From Pseudomonadales bacterium (GTDB lineage Bacteria; Pseudomonadota; Gammaproteobacteria; Pseudomonadales; Ketobacteraceae), in contig PAPM01000016.1 in NCBI GenBank assembly GCA_002708905.1, positions 39,122 to 103,121 of the forward strand: a DNA stretch of 64,000 nucleotides. Reading direction: 5' to 3'. Of this stretch, positions 53,959-63,023 are shown in pieces. A program made the translations under genes and the position numbers. Under the pieces are notes generated by a model. The model saw nothing but the letters and a program-made list of their open reading frames with translations, made no database searches and was not told the DNA's origin. Positions within the stretch are counted from its first letter, which is position 1. Every line of letters starts with the position of its first letter.

Positions 53959-54725
53959 CCGATCAAGTACTCACCGAGATTCAAGGCAACATTATCATCA
54001 TTCGCCTGAACCGGGCTGACAAAAAGAACGCCCTCACCGGCGACATGTATACCGGCATTTGCGACGCACTGGATCAACTGGAAAATGATGCCAACCTGCG
54101 AGCCGGAGTCATCACAGGCACCCAGGAATGTTTTACGGCGGGCAACGATCTGGTGGACTTCCTCAACAGTGCCGGCATTGGTGGTGAATCACCGGTAGGC
54201 CGTTTCCTGCGTACCATTCCCAATCTCTCCAAGCCCCTGGTGGCCGCCGTCAACGGTCCGGCAGTGGGTGTGGGCACCACCATGCTGATGCATTGTGATC
54301 TGGTGTATGCCGCACCCGGTGCCAAATTCCAGATGCCGTTTGCCAGCCTGGGCCTGTGCCCGGAAGCAGGTTCCAGCCTGCTGTTCCCGCAATTGATTGG
54401 CTATCGCAAGGCGGCAGAATTACTGATGCTGTGCAAAATGTTCACGCCGGAAGAGGCGGTGACTATGGGCATCGTTAATGAAGTGATTGCAGCCGAGGAA
54501 TACCAGGCTCATGCCATTGCCCAAGCCGAAGCCCTGGCCAAGCTGCCGCCCCGCTCCATTCGCGTCACCAAACAGCTGCTGCGCAAAGGCAATGAAGAGC
54601 AATTGAAAGCCATCATGAAGCTGGAAGAAACCTATTTTACCGAAATGCTGGCAGGAGCCGAAGCCAAGGAAGCCTTCAGCGCATTTCTGGAAAAGCGCAA
54701 ACCGGACTTTTCCCAGTTCAGCTGA
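53955..54725 (+). CDS. Enoyl-CoA hydratase/isomerase family, likely isomerase type
   Basis: 256 residues, crotonase fold. Oxyanion-hole region AGNDLVDF near residue 60, AAVNGPAVGVGTTM near 96-109 and the SLGLCPEAGSS block near 130. In classical hydratases the first catalytic Glu lies in the AVGVGTT region, where this protein has none, while the second Glu (PEAGS) is kept. That pattern suits delta3-delta2 enoyl-CoA isomerases. Start overlaps the thioesterase stop. Probably acts on unsaturated acyl-CoAs. Confidence 0.85.
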   Translation: MTDQVLTEIQGNIIIIRLNRADKKNALTGDMYTGICDALDQLENDANLRAGVITGTQECFTAGNDLVDFLNSAGIGGESPVGRFLRTIPNLSKPLVAAVNGPAVGVGTTMLMHCDLVYAAPGAKFQMPFASLGLCPEAGSSLLFPQLIGYRKAAELLMLCKMFTPEEAVTMGIVNEVIAAEEYQAHAIAQAEALAKLPPRSIRVTKQLLRKGNEEQLKAIMKLEETYFTEMLAGAEAKEAFSAFLEKRKPDFSQFS

Positions 54726-54761
54726 TCGGATAATCCATTCAGCAACGTTCTGTAGGCCGGA

Positions 54762-54796
54762 AAAAAGCCCGGGGTGTCGAATCATCGTCACCCCGG
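54762..54796 (-). terminator. Intrinsic terminator after yceI
   Basis: CCGGGGTG/CACCCCGG stem with a 12-base loop (54769-54796) followed on the minus strand by GGC and T6. It lies 20 bases past the yceI stop and could also slow plus-strand readthrough from the enoyl-CoA gene. Confidence 0.85.
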
Positions 54797-54815
54797 ACTC
54801 AGAGTCAATGCAACT

Positions 54816-55406
54816 TTACTGCCTGATCCCTTCCACTGAAATATAGATATCCACCACCTCGGATGCCGGGCCCAGGTTGTAATCAATGCCGAAATCTTTC
54901 AGCTTGAACTGAGTAGTGGCTTCAAAACCCTGACGATAACCACCCCAAGGATCCTTTCCGCCACCCACATATTTGGCATCCAGCGTCAGCGGTTTGGTGA
55001 CGCCTTTCAGGGTGAAGTCTCCGGTGATCTTTGCCGTTTTCTCACCGGTTTTCTCAATCTTCGTGCTCACAAAGCTGGCTTTGGGGAATTTGCTCACATC
55101 AAAGAAATCGGGGCCACGCAAATGCTTATCCCGCTCAGCATGGTTGGAGTCCACACTGGCTACATCAATGTTCACACTCACATTTGAGTTTTCCACATTC
55201 TTCTCGTCCAGCACGAACTCGCCTTCAAAGGTATTAAAGCGCCCCAGCAACCAACTGAAGCCAAGATGCTGGATCTTGAACTGGATAAAGGCATGGCTGC
55301 CTTTGGTATCCATCTTGTAAGTTTCTGCGGCCCGCACCAGCCCCGAAGTCATTAATGCAACTCCGATCACCGCCACACTCAATGCATATTGAAGTTTCGT
55401 TTTCAT
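54816..55406 (-). CDS. YceI family periplasmic lipid-binding protein
   Basis: 196 residues with a signal peptide (about residues 8-26, cut near VRA). The YceI lipocalin-like pattern is complete: SHAFIQFKIQHLGFSWLLGRF, ERDKHLRGPDFFDV, GDFTLKGVTKPLTLDA and a C-terminal DFGIDYNLGPAS. YceI proteins bind polyisoprenoid-like or amphiphilic ligands. It starts 16 nt after the cytochrome b561 gene, a pairing seen in many genomes. Confidence 0.92.
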   Translation of the reverse strand: MKTKLQYALSVAVIGVALMTSGLVRAAETYKMDTKGSHAFIQFKIQHLGFSWLLGRFNTFEGEFVLDEKNVENSNVSVNIDVASVDSNHAERDKHLRGPDFFDVSKFPKASFVSTKIEKTGEKTAKITGDFTLKGVTKPLTLDAKYVGGGKDPWGGYRQGFEATTQFKLKDFGIDYNLGPASEVVDIYISVEGIRQ

Positions 55407-55422
55407 CTTCCGCTCCTGTTGG

Positions 55423-55974
55423 TCATTGACCCTTAATGTTTAACATACGCGTTAAAGTCCTGTCTGCATCGACGAAGTGATGCTTCAGCGCTGCCGCTGC
55501 ATGCACCAGCGCCAATCCAATCAACCCCCAGGCGCTCCATAAATGCAGGCGCCCGACCCAATCGGTTTGCGTCGGGGATAGTTCAATCAATGCCGGAAGC
55601 AACGCCAGGTCAAACAACAACAGTGCTTTGCCTTCCGCTGTAACAATCAAATACCCGGTGACCGGCAACACCACCAACCCCAGCAGTAACAGACCATGGG
55701 CAAGCCGCGCCGCCATTTTCTGCCAGGATTGTTTTGCCAATAATAAGGGCGGGGTGGAGATGACGCACCAGAGAAGTCGGAACAGGGTTATCAGCGCAAG
55801 CGCCACACCCAGGAATTTATGCCACTCAGGCAGCTCGTGATAAAGGGGGTCGTAATAGCTCAGACCCACCATGTACAGGCCCAGGCCAAATACTCCGACG
55901 GCCAGCAACGCCGACAGCCAATGCACCAGCACGCTCACCATCCCATAGTCGGATGTGGTGTTCTTCAGCCGCAA
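55423..55974 (-). CDS. Cytochrome b561 family protein
   Basis: 183 residues, four transmembrane helices, with His residues in HW (residue 18), HK in LPEWHKFLG near 51, and LHLWSAW and LVHAAAALKHHF in the third and fourth helices, which supply haem b ligands. The N-terminus RLKNTTSDYGMVSVLVHW matches family starts, which supports the TTG start at 55974 with GGGG upstream over an internal ATG at 55941. It probably passes electrons from quinol to a periplasmic acceptor, perhaps linked with the adjacent YceI. Confidence 0.85.
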   Translation of the reverse strand: MRLKNTTSDYGMVSVLVHWLSALLAVGVFGLGLYMVGLSYYDPLYHELPEWHKFLGVALALITLFRLLWCVISTPPLLLAKQSWQKMAARLAHGLLLLGLVVLPVTGYLIVTAEGKALLLFDLALLPALIELSPTQTDWVGRLHLWSAWGLIGLALVHAAAALKHHFVDADRTLTRMLNIKGQ

Positions 55975-56290
55975 AACCCCAACCCCTATTCACACGATTG
56001 TCCCGTATTGATGGTTGGACCACCTTAAATACGAATGGTTCTACTTTACAGCACAGACAACATTTCACATTATTTATCAAATATTTAGAGGCATACCAAC
56101 AGAGCAAGGAAGCCGAATTGGTATTTTTTCACAATGGGATTGATCTTAATTCGATAGAAAATAAGCACCACGAATGGAAAATAAGCACTGTTAAAACAAC
56201 ACACCGCTCACATACATCCTGGTTTCCTTGCCATCGGGAAACTTTGTACCGGGAAACGCTATGTCGGGAAACCTTATAAAGGAACGCACC
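55975..56290. other. Intergenic region with short tandem repeats
   Basis: 316 bases between the divergent cytochrome b561 and hypothetical genes. Apart from the repeats at 56235-56279 and an AAAGGA ribosome site before 56291, the stretch is AT-rich and holds no gene that I can support. Confidence 0.5.
56235..56279. repeat. Three 15-bp direct repeats with CGGGAAAC core
   Basis: CGGGAAAC occurs at 56235, 56250 and 56265 with exact 15-bp spacing; the remaining seven bases vary. An inverted GGTTTCC is at 56221-56227. They end 11 bases before the start codon of the following gene, so they could be operator or upstream control repeats. Confidence 0.6.
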
Positions 56291-56695
56291 ATGAACATTC
56301 GGTCCATAGGCGCCAGTTGGGTTATTGCTCTCTGCTTACTGGGACTCTTCAGCATGCTGAAGCAGCCTGAAGTCAGTGACAACCGGGAGGAAGCCTTGAT
56401 CAAAGTGCCCACAGAGCAGGCTCCCGAAACCGAGGAGCAGCTTAGCGAACTGGAGGCCAAAGTCTGGTGTGCATTGGATGGCAATCAGATCGCTGTAGTG
56501 ACCTTTCGAGGGCAGCAGCGCAGCCTTTCCGGGGCGATGGCGATAGCGCCGCAGTGGAACGTCAGCCAATTGGATGCGGATCAGGAGGAACGATTGCAGC
56601 CCTGCGTTCAACAGCGCCTGAGCCAGTTGGCAGCAAGTTCTGCGCAACAGGAACGCGAACGCCCAGTAATGGACTATCTGTTCACTCAGTTGTAA
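56291..56695 (+). CDS. Hypothetical membrane-anchored protein
   Basis: 134 residues from the ATG at 56291, preceded by AAAGGAACGCACC. One hydrophobic helix (ASWVIALCLLGLFSML, residues about 8-23) could be an anchor or signal. The rest is acidic and Gln-rich with two Cys (VWCALDG near 59 and LQPCVQQ near 102). I do not recognise the family. It stands alone, convergent with the ferredoxin reductase gene (33 nt between stops). Confidence 0.6.
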   Translation: MNIRSIGASWVIALCLLGLFSMLKQPEVSDNREEALIKVPTEQAPETEEQLSELEAKVWCALDGNQIAVVTFRGQQRSLSGAMAIAPQWNVSQLDADQEERLQPCVQQRLSQLAASSAQQERERPVMDYLFTQL

Positions 56696-56728
56696 TACTG
56701 ATGGAGCAACCGGTCTGCATATCGGGGA

Positions 56729-57904
56729 TCAAGTATTAGGTAACTTAACCACCAGGGATTCGGTCGGATAGGCGACACACCCCAGAACATACCCGTTTCT
56801 CGCATCGTCAATACTCAGCGAATTGGGTTCATCCATCACCACCATGCCGGACTTCACCTTGATCTTGCAGGTTTGACAGTTCCCCACCGTACATTTCTGG
56901 GGGATGTTCACACCATTACGTCGCGCTGTTTCCAGTATGGTTTCCACCTGTTTCTGCCGAACCCGGACCGTATTACCCAGGACGGTAGCCGGTAGAAAGG
57001 TGATGGAGCGGGGACGCAGCTCATCCGACAATACCCTAGCGGGAGGCGAGCTAAACGTTTCTATATTGATGCGGGAATCGGCGATGCCTGCCTCATGGAA
57101 CGCTTCCGTACACTTACTCACCAAGCCGTAGGGTCCACAGATATAAAACAAAGCGCTGGTTGGGTCGGCGAGTCGCGAGAGTATTTTTTCACCGTTCAGA
57201 CGGCGATAGGGATCATGGCCATCCCCTTCCTTGCGGGTAAACTGAAAGCGCAGGGAAAAGCCGGGATGCTCTTTCTCAAGACGCTGCAGCTGCCGATAAA
57301 AGATGGCCTGCTCCTGATTGCGGCAAGCGTAGATCAACTGGATCTCCGCCATGGGATTCTTGCCCAAGAGATCCTTGATCAGGGAAAACAGGGGGACTAT
57401 CCCGGCACCACCGGCCACCATCACATAGCGCTGATCTTCCGGGTGGGTGCGCGGCAACACAAAGTCCCCCATCGGGTCATCGATGTAAATGCGATCACCC
57501 GCCCGCAGGGAACTGTAAAAATAGGACGACACCCGGCCATGGAAAATACGCTGTGCTGTCACCGCATAGCGGTTCTCATCAGGTGCGCTGGAAAAGGAAT
57601 AACATCGCTGAAACAGCGTGGGACCTACCGGCAAGGTCACCGTCACACACTGCCCCGACTTGTAGGTGAGGCGATAGCCTTCCGTCAGCTCGAATTCCAC
57701 CGTGACGGCGCGGGTAGTCTCCCGACGGACATCCGTCACCACCGCTTCATAGGCATTCTCCAATAAAGTGGAGCTGCTGCGGGGAGTGGCGTCCTGACGG
57801 CGAACCAACGGCAAGGCACGACTGACTCTCTGTAGAAGTCGCACAGGCAAGGTCTGGTTGAGAGTTTTTGAAATCCGGTTCACAACGAATCCTGGAGCGA
57901 GCAT
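56729..57904 (-). CDS. Ferredoxin-NAD(P)H reductase with C-terminal 2Fe-2S domain
   Basis: 391 residues if the ATG at 57904 is used; in-frame starts at 57922 and 57955 are also possible. FAD-binding domain with RCYSFSSAP near residue 105, NAD-binding domain with MVAGGAGIVPLFSLI and ICGPYGLV, and a plant-type 2Fe-2S ferredoxin domain at the C-terminus with CTVGNCQTC and a later Cys in GCVAYPT. This arrangement occurs in reductases that feed electrons to fatty acid desaturases and alkane hydroxylases. No such oxygenase is in the window, so the partner is unknown. Confidence 0.88.
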   Translation of the reverse strand: MLAPGFVVNRISKTLNQTLPVRLLQRVSRALPLVRRQDATPRSSSTLLENAYEAVVTDVRRETTRAVTVEFELTEGYRLTYKSGQCVTVTLPVGPTLFQRCYSFSSAPDENRYAVTAQRIFHGRVSSYFYSSLRAGDRIYIDDPMGDFVLPRTHPEDQRYVMVAGGAGIVPLFSLIKDLLGKNPMAEIQLIYACRNQEQAIFYRQLQRLEKEHPGFSLRFQFTRKEGDGHDPYRRLNGEKILSRLADPTSALFYICGPYGLVSKCTEAFHEAGIADSRINIETFSSPPARVLSDELRPRSITFLPATVLGNTVRVRQKQVETILETARRNGVNIPQKCTVGNCQTCKIKVKSGMVVMDEPNSLSIDDARNGYVLGCVAYPTESLVVKLPNT

Positions 57905-58023
57905 GACAACCGATAAACGCATTAAATCATAATCCGCCCCATCATTACTATGCACTCAATCAGGAAACTGCAGGCAAATCCGCTGGGTATTGACTATAAA
58001 TGACAGTAAAGGATGGAAAAAGT

Positions 58024-58359
58024 ATGGCATACGATCCCAATGACCCACTCTACATCATGCTGTTGGACGAAGACATTGAGAGTTTCAACCGCGCCCGCCT
58101 GGCGGGTAAAACCGTAGACCTGCAGGGTGCACACTTCCGCGGCATCGATCTGCGCAATATGAATGCAGATGGTTTAAATATGCAGGACGCTTATATGCGC
58201 GGAGCGGACCTGCGTGGTGTGGACTTGCGCAATACCCAGCTGGAAGGCGCCAGCATCTGTGAGGCCAAGATTTCCGGCTGCTATTTTCCCAAGGAGCTGA
58301 CGGCAGATGAGATACGGCTGTCGCAGGAGAAAGGCACCCGACTGCGCTACAGTCGTTAA
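58024..58359 (+). CDS. Small pentapeptide-repeat protein
   Basis: 111 residues from the ATG at 58024; an ATG at 58000 is also in frame. Between residues about 27 and 85 it carries pentapeptide repeats of the A/G-x-L-R/x type (RGIDLRNMNADGLNMQDAYM), enough for three helical turns. The C-terminus LSQEKGTRLRYSR is basic. No signal peptide, so cytoplasmic. Function unknown; relatives include DNA mimics but nothing here identifies one. Confidence 0.75.
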   Translation: MAYDPNDPLYIMLLDEDIESFNRARLAGKTVDLQGAHFRGIDLRNMNADGLNMQDAYMRGADLRGVDLRNTQLEGASICEAKISGCYFPKELTADEIRLSQEKGTRLRYSR

Positions 58360-58376
58360 GCCTTTCCTGGGTAGGC

Positions 58377-58691
58377 CTATTCTTCCCAGAAGCGGCGCAG
58401 CTGGAACGCGCAATACCCCAACGCGAACAGCACATTAATCATAATACTGGCACGAACGGTGTTGGATAACTGTTGGGGTGTCATGATGTCCTTGGCCAGA
58501 TGGGAATCCGGCAGCCCCCACATGGACAGCACCACCATCACCCCTGCGATCGCAAACACCCCAAGGATCATACCCAGAAACGCCTTGCCCCGATTCAGCC
58601 ATTCGCGGATGGCGGCGTACTCGATAAAGCCATTGAGGGCGCTGCACAGCACCCAGGTCAGTAACAATGAGCCAACCAGATACCCGGCCAT
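58377..58691 (-). CDS. Small hypothetical membrane protein
   Basis: 104 residues with three transmembrane segments (about 3-20, 37-58 and 80-98). The start ATG overlaps the prfC stop by one base (TAATG), so it is translationally coupled to prfC. No family recognised. The C-terminus is basic and acidic (RRFWEE). Confidence 0.75.
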   Translation of the reverse strand: MAGYLVGSLLLTWVLCSALNGFIEYAAIREWLNRGKAFLGMILGVFAIAGVMVVLSMWGLPDSHLAKDIMTPQQLSNTVRASIMINVLFALGYCAFQLRRFWEE

Positions 58692-60277
58692 TAATGCTCC
58701 CGTGTTTCCTTGAATTTAACGTCCGGCCAACGCTCCATGGTCAACTCCAAATTGACTCGGGTAGGTGCCAGATAAGTGAGATAACCACCACCGTCGATGG
58801 CCAGGTTATCGTGGCACTTCTTCTTGAAATCTTCCAACATCTTGGCATCATCGCAGTAGACCCAACGGGCCGTGGCGACACTGATGTTATCGTAGGAACA
58901 TTCCACTTTGTATTCGTCCTTCAAACGATAGGCCACCACGTCAAACTGTAGCACACCCACCGCACCAACGATGATGTCGTTATTGCGCAGGGGCATGAAC
59001 ACCTGGGTGGCCCCCTCTTCCGACAGCTGGGTAATGCCTTTCTGCAGCTGCTTGCTCTTGAGCGGGTCTTTCAACTGCACCCGACGAAAAAGTTCCGGGG
59101 CAAAATGGGGAATACCCTGGAAGTTCATCACTTCCCCACTGGTGAAGGTATCGCCAATCTGGATGGTGCCGTGGTTATGCAGACCAATAATATCCCCGGG
59201 CCAGGCGTCCTCCAGGTGTTCCCGTTCACCGGCACGGAACGTCAGCGCATCGGAAATCCGAACATCTTTACCCAACCGCACATGGCGCATTTTCATGCCT
59301 TTTTCGTAATGGCCCGAGCACACCCGCATGAAAGCAATGCGATCGCGGTGCTTGGGGTCCATGTTCGCCTGAATCTTGAACACAAACCCGGTGAAATTCT
59401 CATCCTGGGCTTCCACCTTGCGGGTATCCGTTTCACGTCCCTGGGGGCTGGGCGCCCATTGCACCAGACCATCCAGCAGATGATCCACCCCGAAGTTGCC
59501 CAGGGCGGTGCCAAAGAACACCGGCGTCAGCCTTCCAGCCAGGAATTCCTCAAGCTCGAACTCATGGCTGGCACCCTGCACCAGCTCCAGCTCATCCCGC
59601 AGATCAGTTGCCAGATCCCCCACGGCGGCGTCCAGTTCCGGGTTATCCAGGCCCTTGATGGCCCGAACCTCCTGAATGGTATGACCCTGACCGGTTTTAT
59701 AGAGGTAGGTAGTGTCCTGATAGAGGTTGTACACCCCTTTGAACAGCTTGCCCATGCCAATGGACCAGGTGATGGGGGCACAGTTGATGCTCAGAATGCT
59801 TTCGATTTCATCCAGCAGCTCGATGGGGTCACGGATATCCCGGTCCATCTTGTTGATGAAGGACAGAATGGGGGTATCCCGCAGACGGCAGACTTCCATC
59901 AATTTAATGGTACGGGGCTCAACACCCTTGGCGCCGTCGATCACCATCAGCGCCGAATCCACGGCAGTCAGGGTACGATAGGTATCTTCCGAGAAATCTT
60001 CGTGCCCGGGGGTGTCCAGCAGATTGACAGTGCAATCCTTGTAGGGAAACTGCATAACAGAGGTGGTTACGGAGATGCCCCGCTCCTTCTCCATTTCCAT
60101 CCAGTCAGAGGTTGCATGGCGATCGGAACCCCGCCCTTTCACCGTACCGGCCACCTGGATCTGGTTTCCGTACAGCAGCAGCTTCTCGGTCATCGTGGTT
60201 TTACCCGCATCCGGGTGCGAGATGATGGCGAAGGTGCGTCTGCTGTTGATTTCTTTAAGAAAATTACTGTCTGCCAT
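58691..60277 (-). CDS. prfC: Peptide chain release factor 3
   Basis: 528 residues from the ATG at 60277, which gives the normal length; 35 upstream in-frame codons do not match the family. G1 motif SHPDAGKTT at about residues 20-28, G2/switch region, G3 DTPGHEDF, G4 NKMD. RF3 is a GTPase that recycles RF1 and RF2 from the ribosome after peptide release. Followed by a coupled small membrane protein gene. Confidence 0.97.
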   Translation of the reverse strand: MADSNFLKEINSRRTFAIISHPDAGKTTMTEKLLLYGNQIQVAGTVKGRGSDRHATSDWMEMEKERGISVTTSVMQFPYKDCTVNLLDTPGHEDFSEDTYRTLTAVDSALMVIDGAKGVEPRTIKLMEVCRLRDTPILSFINKMDRDIRDPIELLDEIESILSINCAPITWSIGMGKLFKGVYNLYQDTTYLYKTGQGHTIQEVRAIKGLDNPELDAAVGDLATDLRDELELVQGASHEFELEEFLAGRLTPVFFGTALGNFGVDHLLDGLVQWAPSPQGRETDTRKVEAQDENFTGFVFKIQANMDPKHRDRIAFMRVCSGHYEKGMKMRHVRLGKDVRISDALTFRAGEREHLEDAWPGDIIGLHNHGTIQIGDTFTSGEVMNFQGIPHFAPELFRRVQLKDPLKSKQLQKGITQLSEEGATQVFMPLRNNDIIVGAVGVLQFDVVAYRLKDEYKVECSYDNISVATARWVYCDDAKMLEDFKKKCHDNLAIDGGGYLTYLAPTRVNLELTMERWPDVKFKETREH

Positions 60278-60383
60278 ACTGAAATCCGCTGGGGCCGCGC
60301 AGTCACGCGCCCCGCAATACCTGCAAGAGTGAATACGGGGCGCATTATAGCGACTCGCACCGGTCAATGACACAACCGTCATA

Positions 60384-61340
60384 TCACAGATCCATCCGAT
60401 ACCAGGAAGGGTTGGGGATGGCCTTGAGATAACGCCGGGTGCACCTGGTCCGGGCTAGCATGGTTGGAACCTCCCGGGTAAGCTGGAAGCCGAAATCCTT
60501 GGGCAGCTTGGTATAGAGGGAGCGCGGCGGACTCCCCACTACCCGTTTCAACTTCTGACCGGTCACATAACTGTGGTAATACACAGTGGAAATGCCCAGC
60601 TCATCGCTCACAAAACGGATGGCGGCCAACATGGCGGCTTCAGCCCAGAGCAATTGATACGGTTGCAGAACCTCTTCCACGTAGTGCTCCAGATCCTCAT
60701 AACTGCCTTCGATTCCGTCATAGAGTTCTCCGGGCACCAGATCCGGTTTGGCCCGCTTGCGGCGCCTTACCCATTCCAACACCCGAGTCGCTTTTCTCAA
60801 CCAGTCGTTCTGGATTTCTTCAATCAACACCTCATCGGTATCAAAATCGATATCCAGCCGCACCCAAGCCAGGGTTTTGCGCTCACCCTGAGCCACCGGA
60901 TGACACCAGCTTTCAAACGGACCGTAATCCATATTGGGTTTGATCAGACGTTGATAGCAAGCACGATGACCGCCATCAAAGTTGATCTGCAACACCAGAT
61001 TGGATTGATTGCGAGTGGTTTGATCCCAACCGCGATCGCCATCACCCCAGCGGTCAAAACTCAGGGTGAAAGCCATTTGTTCCCAAGGCCAGAGCAATGG
61101 CAAATCTTCCCGCCTCACCACGCCGCTGCCGCATTTGCCCAAGGCGCTGGCAACCGCCGGTTTATTCAGGAATCGTCCCACGTTTGTTTGTTTTAAATCA
61201 GCCACCCTGAGCGATGACACACCACGACGTTTCATTTCCAAGTCCATTAAGTCGAAACAATAACGATCCTTGAAATAACGAAACACACGACGTTCTTTGC
61301 CCAGGCATGCCAACACTTCGTTAACTTCCTGTGGTTTCAT
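60384..61340 (-). CDS. Conserved hypothetical protein of unknown function
   Basis: 318 residues, soluble, no signal peptide. I do not recognise the family. Visible features are an acidic motif [20 protein letters not shown] near residues 155-180, a Trp/Arg-rich region, and a basic C-terminal third ([24 protein letters not shown]). The N-terminal part contains a helix-rich segment [20 protein letters not shown]. It lies 106 nt upstream of prfC on the same strand, and a possible short leader ORF precedes it. Confidence 0.75.
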   Translation of the reverse strand: MKPQEVNEVLACLGKERRVFRYFKDRYCFDLMDLEMKRRGVSSLRVADLKQTNVGRFLNKPAVASALGKCGSGVVRREDLPLLWPWEQMAFTLSFDRWGDGDRGWDQTTRNQSNLVLQINFDGGHRACYQRLIKPNMDYGPFESWCHPVAQGERKTLAWVRLDIDFDTDEVLIEEIQNDWLRKATRVLEWVRRRKRAKPDLVPGELYDGIEGSYEDLEHYVEEVLQPYQLLWAEAAMLAAIRFVSDELGISTVYYHSYVTGQKLKRVVGSPPRSLYTKLPKDFGFQLTREVPTMLARTRCTRRYLKAIPNPSWYRMDL

Positions 61341-61499
61341 AACGAACCAACCAATACTTTTTCAAAGGCAGCCGACAGCGGGTGAATCCGGGTGGGCCAC
61401 CTAAAATGCAAAATGTGAAAACAGGGCTAGGTCGCGCCGATAAGTAATTATCGCACGCTACATCGCACCTTTACGTAATAGACAGTATTGGACTAGGAC
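61341..61499. other. Leader region with hairpin before the unknown gene
   Basis: 159 bases between the 20-codon ORF and the unknown gene. A hairpin CGATAA-GTAA-TTATCG lies at 61438-61453. No further gene was seen. The region could be the leader of the transcript starting near 61640. Confidence 0.4.
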
Positions 61500-61562
61500 C
61501 TAGCTGAAACGGGTCAGATGGAAGAAGTCCAACAGCAACAGTGAACGTTCTATGAAAAACAT
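61500..61562 (-). CDS. Possible 20-residue leader peptide or small protein
   Basis: ATG at 61562 to TAG at 61500, preceded by a near-ideal AAAAAGGAGG at six bases. The product MFFIERSLLLLDFFHLTRFS is hydrophobic with scattered Arg/His. It sits in the roughly 345-base leader upstream of the unknown 318-residue gene. No Trp, His or other amino-acid run typical of attenuators is present. Confidence 0.5.
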   Translation of the reverse strand: MFFIERSLLLLDFFHLTRFS

Positions 61563-61644
61563 GTCGGACCTCCTTTTTAGGCAACTCGATTAATGTTGAG
61601 GCATTTCAATTAACGCGGCTATTCGATTGCGAATAGTGCGGGCA

Positions 61645-61673
61645 ACTATAGACCCAATCAAAAAGCCACGCAA
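61645..61673 (-). promoter_or_regulatory. Sigma-70 promoter upstream of the small ORF
   Basis: On the minus strand TTGCGT (61668-61673) and TATAGT (61645-61650) with a 17-bp spacer. The -10 has one mismatch and the -35 matches three to four bases. Transcription would start near 61638. Confidence 0.55.
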
Positions 61674-61685
61674 GCAGGGTGAAAG

Positions 61686-62954
61686 CTATTTCAGTTTCTT
61701 GATACCCAGTGAATTCATGATCAGCTTTTCGTAAGCGGGTTCACTAACACCGGTTTTGATTTTATGCATGAAGTATTTTTCAAAACCCACTTTGGCCAGG
61801 TGCACCCACTTGCCACCTTTCATCCAGTTCACGTTGCGGGGTGGAATCTGGGGCATGGCAACAAATGCGATGCCGGTATCCCCCATGTCCGCCAGACACA
61901 CAGCGTTCCAGGTGGCTTTCGCCGTTTCCGGTTTGCCGTCCAGGCGCGCTCGGATATTGTGAGCCGTGGCGGTGACCATGCTTTCAATCATAAAGCCGGT
62001 TTTCGGCACACCAGTAGGTACCGGGGTTGGCTTCTTGGGAGCAATGGCAACAGCAACACCGATACCCCAGATATTACGGTGAGTGGGATTACATTGATGA
62101 TCATCAATGACGATGAAGCCACGGGGGTTGACCAGCCCTTCCACATCGCGCACGGCATCGATGCCGGTGAATGCCGGCAGCATCATGGAAAAGCCGAACG
62201 GCAGCTCATGGCGTTTTTTTTCCGCACCATTTTCATCGCATTCCATCACGATCATGACTCCATCTTCCACCTTCTCCACCTTGGCATTACAGATCCAGTC
62301 AATATGGCGGGCGCGCAACTCCGATTCCATCATGGTTTTACTGTCACCCACACCGTCCAATCCCAGGTGACCGATATAGGGTTCTGATGTAACAAAGGTC
62401 ATGGGCACCTGATCGCGAATCTTACGATTACGCAGGTCTTTATCCATGATGAAAGCAAATTCATAGGCAGGACCAAAACAGGATGCACCCTGCACCGCAC
62501 CACAGATAATGGGTCCGGGTTTCTCGACGAATTGCAGCCAACGATCCCGCGCGGTTTCAGCGTGGTCAACGTGACAGATGGATTGGGTGAAACCCTGGGG
62601 GCCCAGTCCGGGAATTTCATCAAAGGCCAATCGTGGCCCGGTGGAAATAATCAGATGGTCATAGAGGACGGTCTTACCATCCGCCAACACCACCTGGCTC
62701 TGATCCGGTTGCACTTGTTGGACAGTGCCGACAATCAGCTCAATCTTTTTCTTCTTGAGTGGTTTATCCAGGTCGACAATGATGTCTTCCCGCTTGCGCC
62801 AATCCACAGCCACCCAGGGATTGGAAGGCACAAAATGGAAGTAGTCTTTGTCGCTGATGACGGTGACCGTGTCTTCCTTGCGGGCCAGTTCCTTCATTTC
62901 AAACGCCATGGGCATCCCACCCAAGCCTGCGCCGATGATTACAATATTCGCCAT
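61686..62954 (-). CDS. SQR-like FAD-dependent oxidoreductase
   Basis: 422 residues from the ATG at 62954, preceded by GGTGGAGAACACC; 19 upstream in-frame codons are unsupported. FAD motif IVIIGAGLGGMPMAFEM at residues 3-19, YFHFVPSNPWVAVDW, and ISTGPRLAFDEIPG. A Cys in GASCFGPAYEF (about residue 166) and another in AVCLADMGDTG (about 357) lie where sulfide:quinone reductases have two of their catalytic Cys. The C-terminus is basic and helical, which suits membrane binding. Probably a sulfide or polysulfide oxidoreductase; the subtype is uncertain. Confidence 0.8.
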   Translation of the reverse strand: MANIVIIGAGLGGMPMAFEMKELARKEDTVTVISDKDYFHFVPSNPWVAVDWRKREDIIVDLDKPLKKKKIELIVGTVQQVQPDQSQVVLADGKTVLYDHLIISTGPRLAFDEIPGLGPQGFTQSICHVDHAETARDRWLQFVEKPGPIICGAVQGASCFGPAYEFAFIMDKDLRNRKIRDQVPMTFVTSEPYIGHLGLDGVGDSKTMMESELRARHIDWICNAKVEKVEDGVMIVMECDENGAEKKRHELPFGFSMMLPAFTGIDAVRDVEGLVNPRGFIVIDDHQCNPTHRNIWGIGVAVAIAPKKPTPVPTGVPKTGFMIESMVTATAHNIRARLDGKPETAKATWNAVCLADMGDTGIAFVAMPQIPPRNVNWMKGGKWVHLAKVGFEKYFMHKIKTGVSEPAYEKLIMNSLGIKKLK

Positions 62955-63023
62955 GGTGTTCTCCACCGCTTTTGTTGTTAAGTTGCAGCGACTTCGTCCT
63001 GTAAACACCATCTACAGGGCACG

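Noticed and set aside
55826..56107. A 93-codon minus-strand frame overlapping the start of the cytochrome b561 gene
   Set aside because: It is out of frame with the cytochrome gene, and its content is explained by the divergent intergenic region; no ribosome site.
59105..60370. A 421-codon plus-strand open frame antisense to prfC
   Set aside because: It lies wholly inside the well-supported RF3 gene, has His/Gln-rich composition typical of a reverse-frame shadow, and has no ribosome site or family match.
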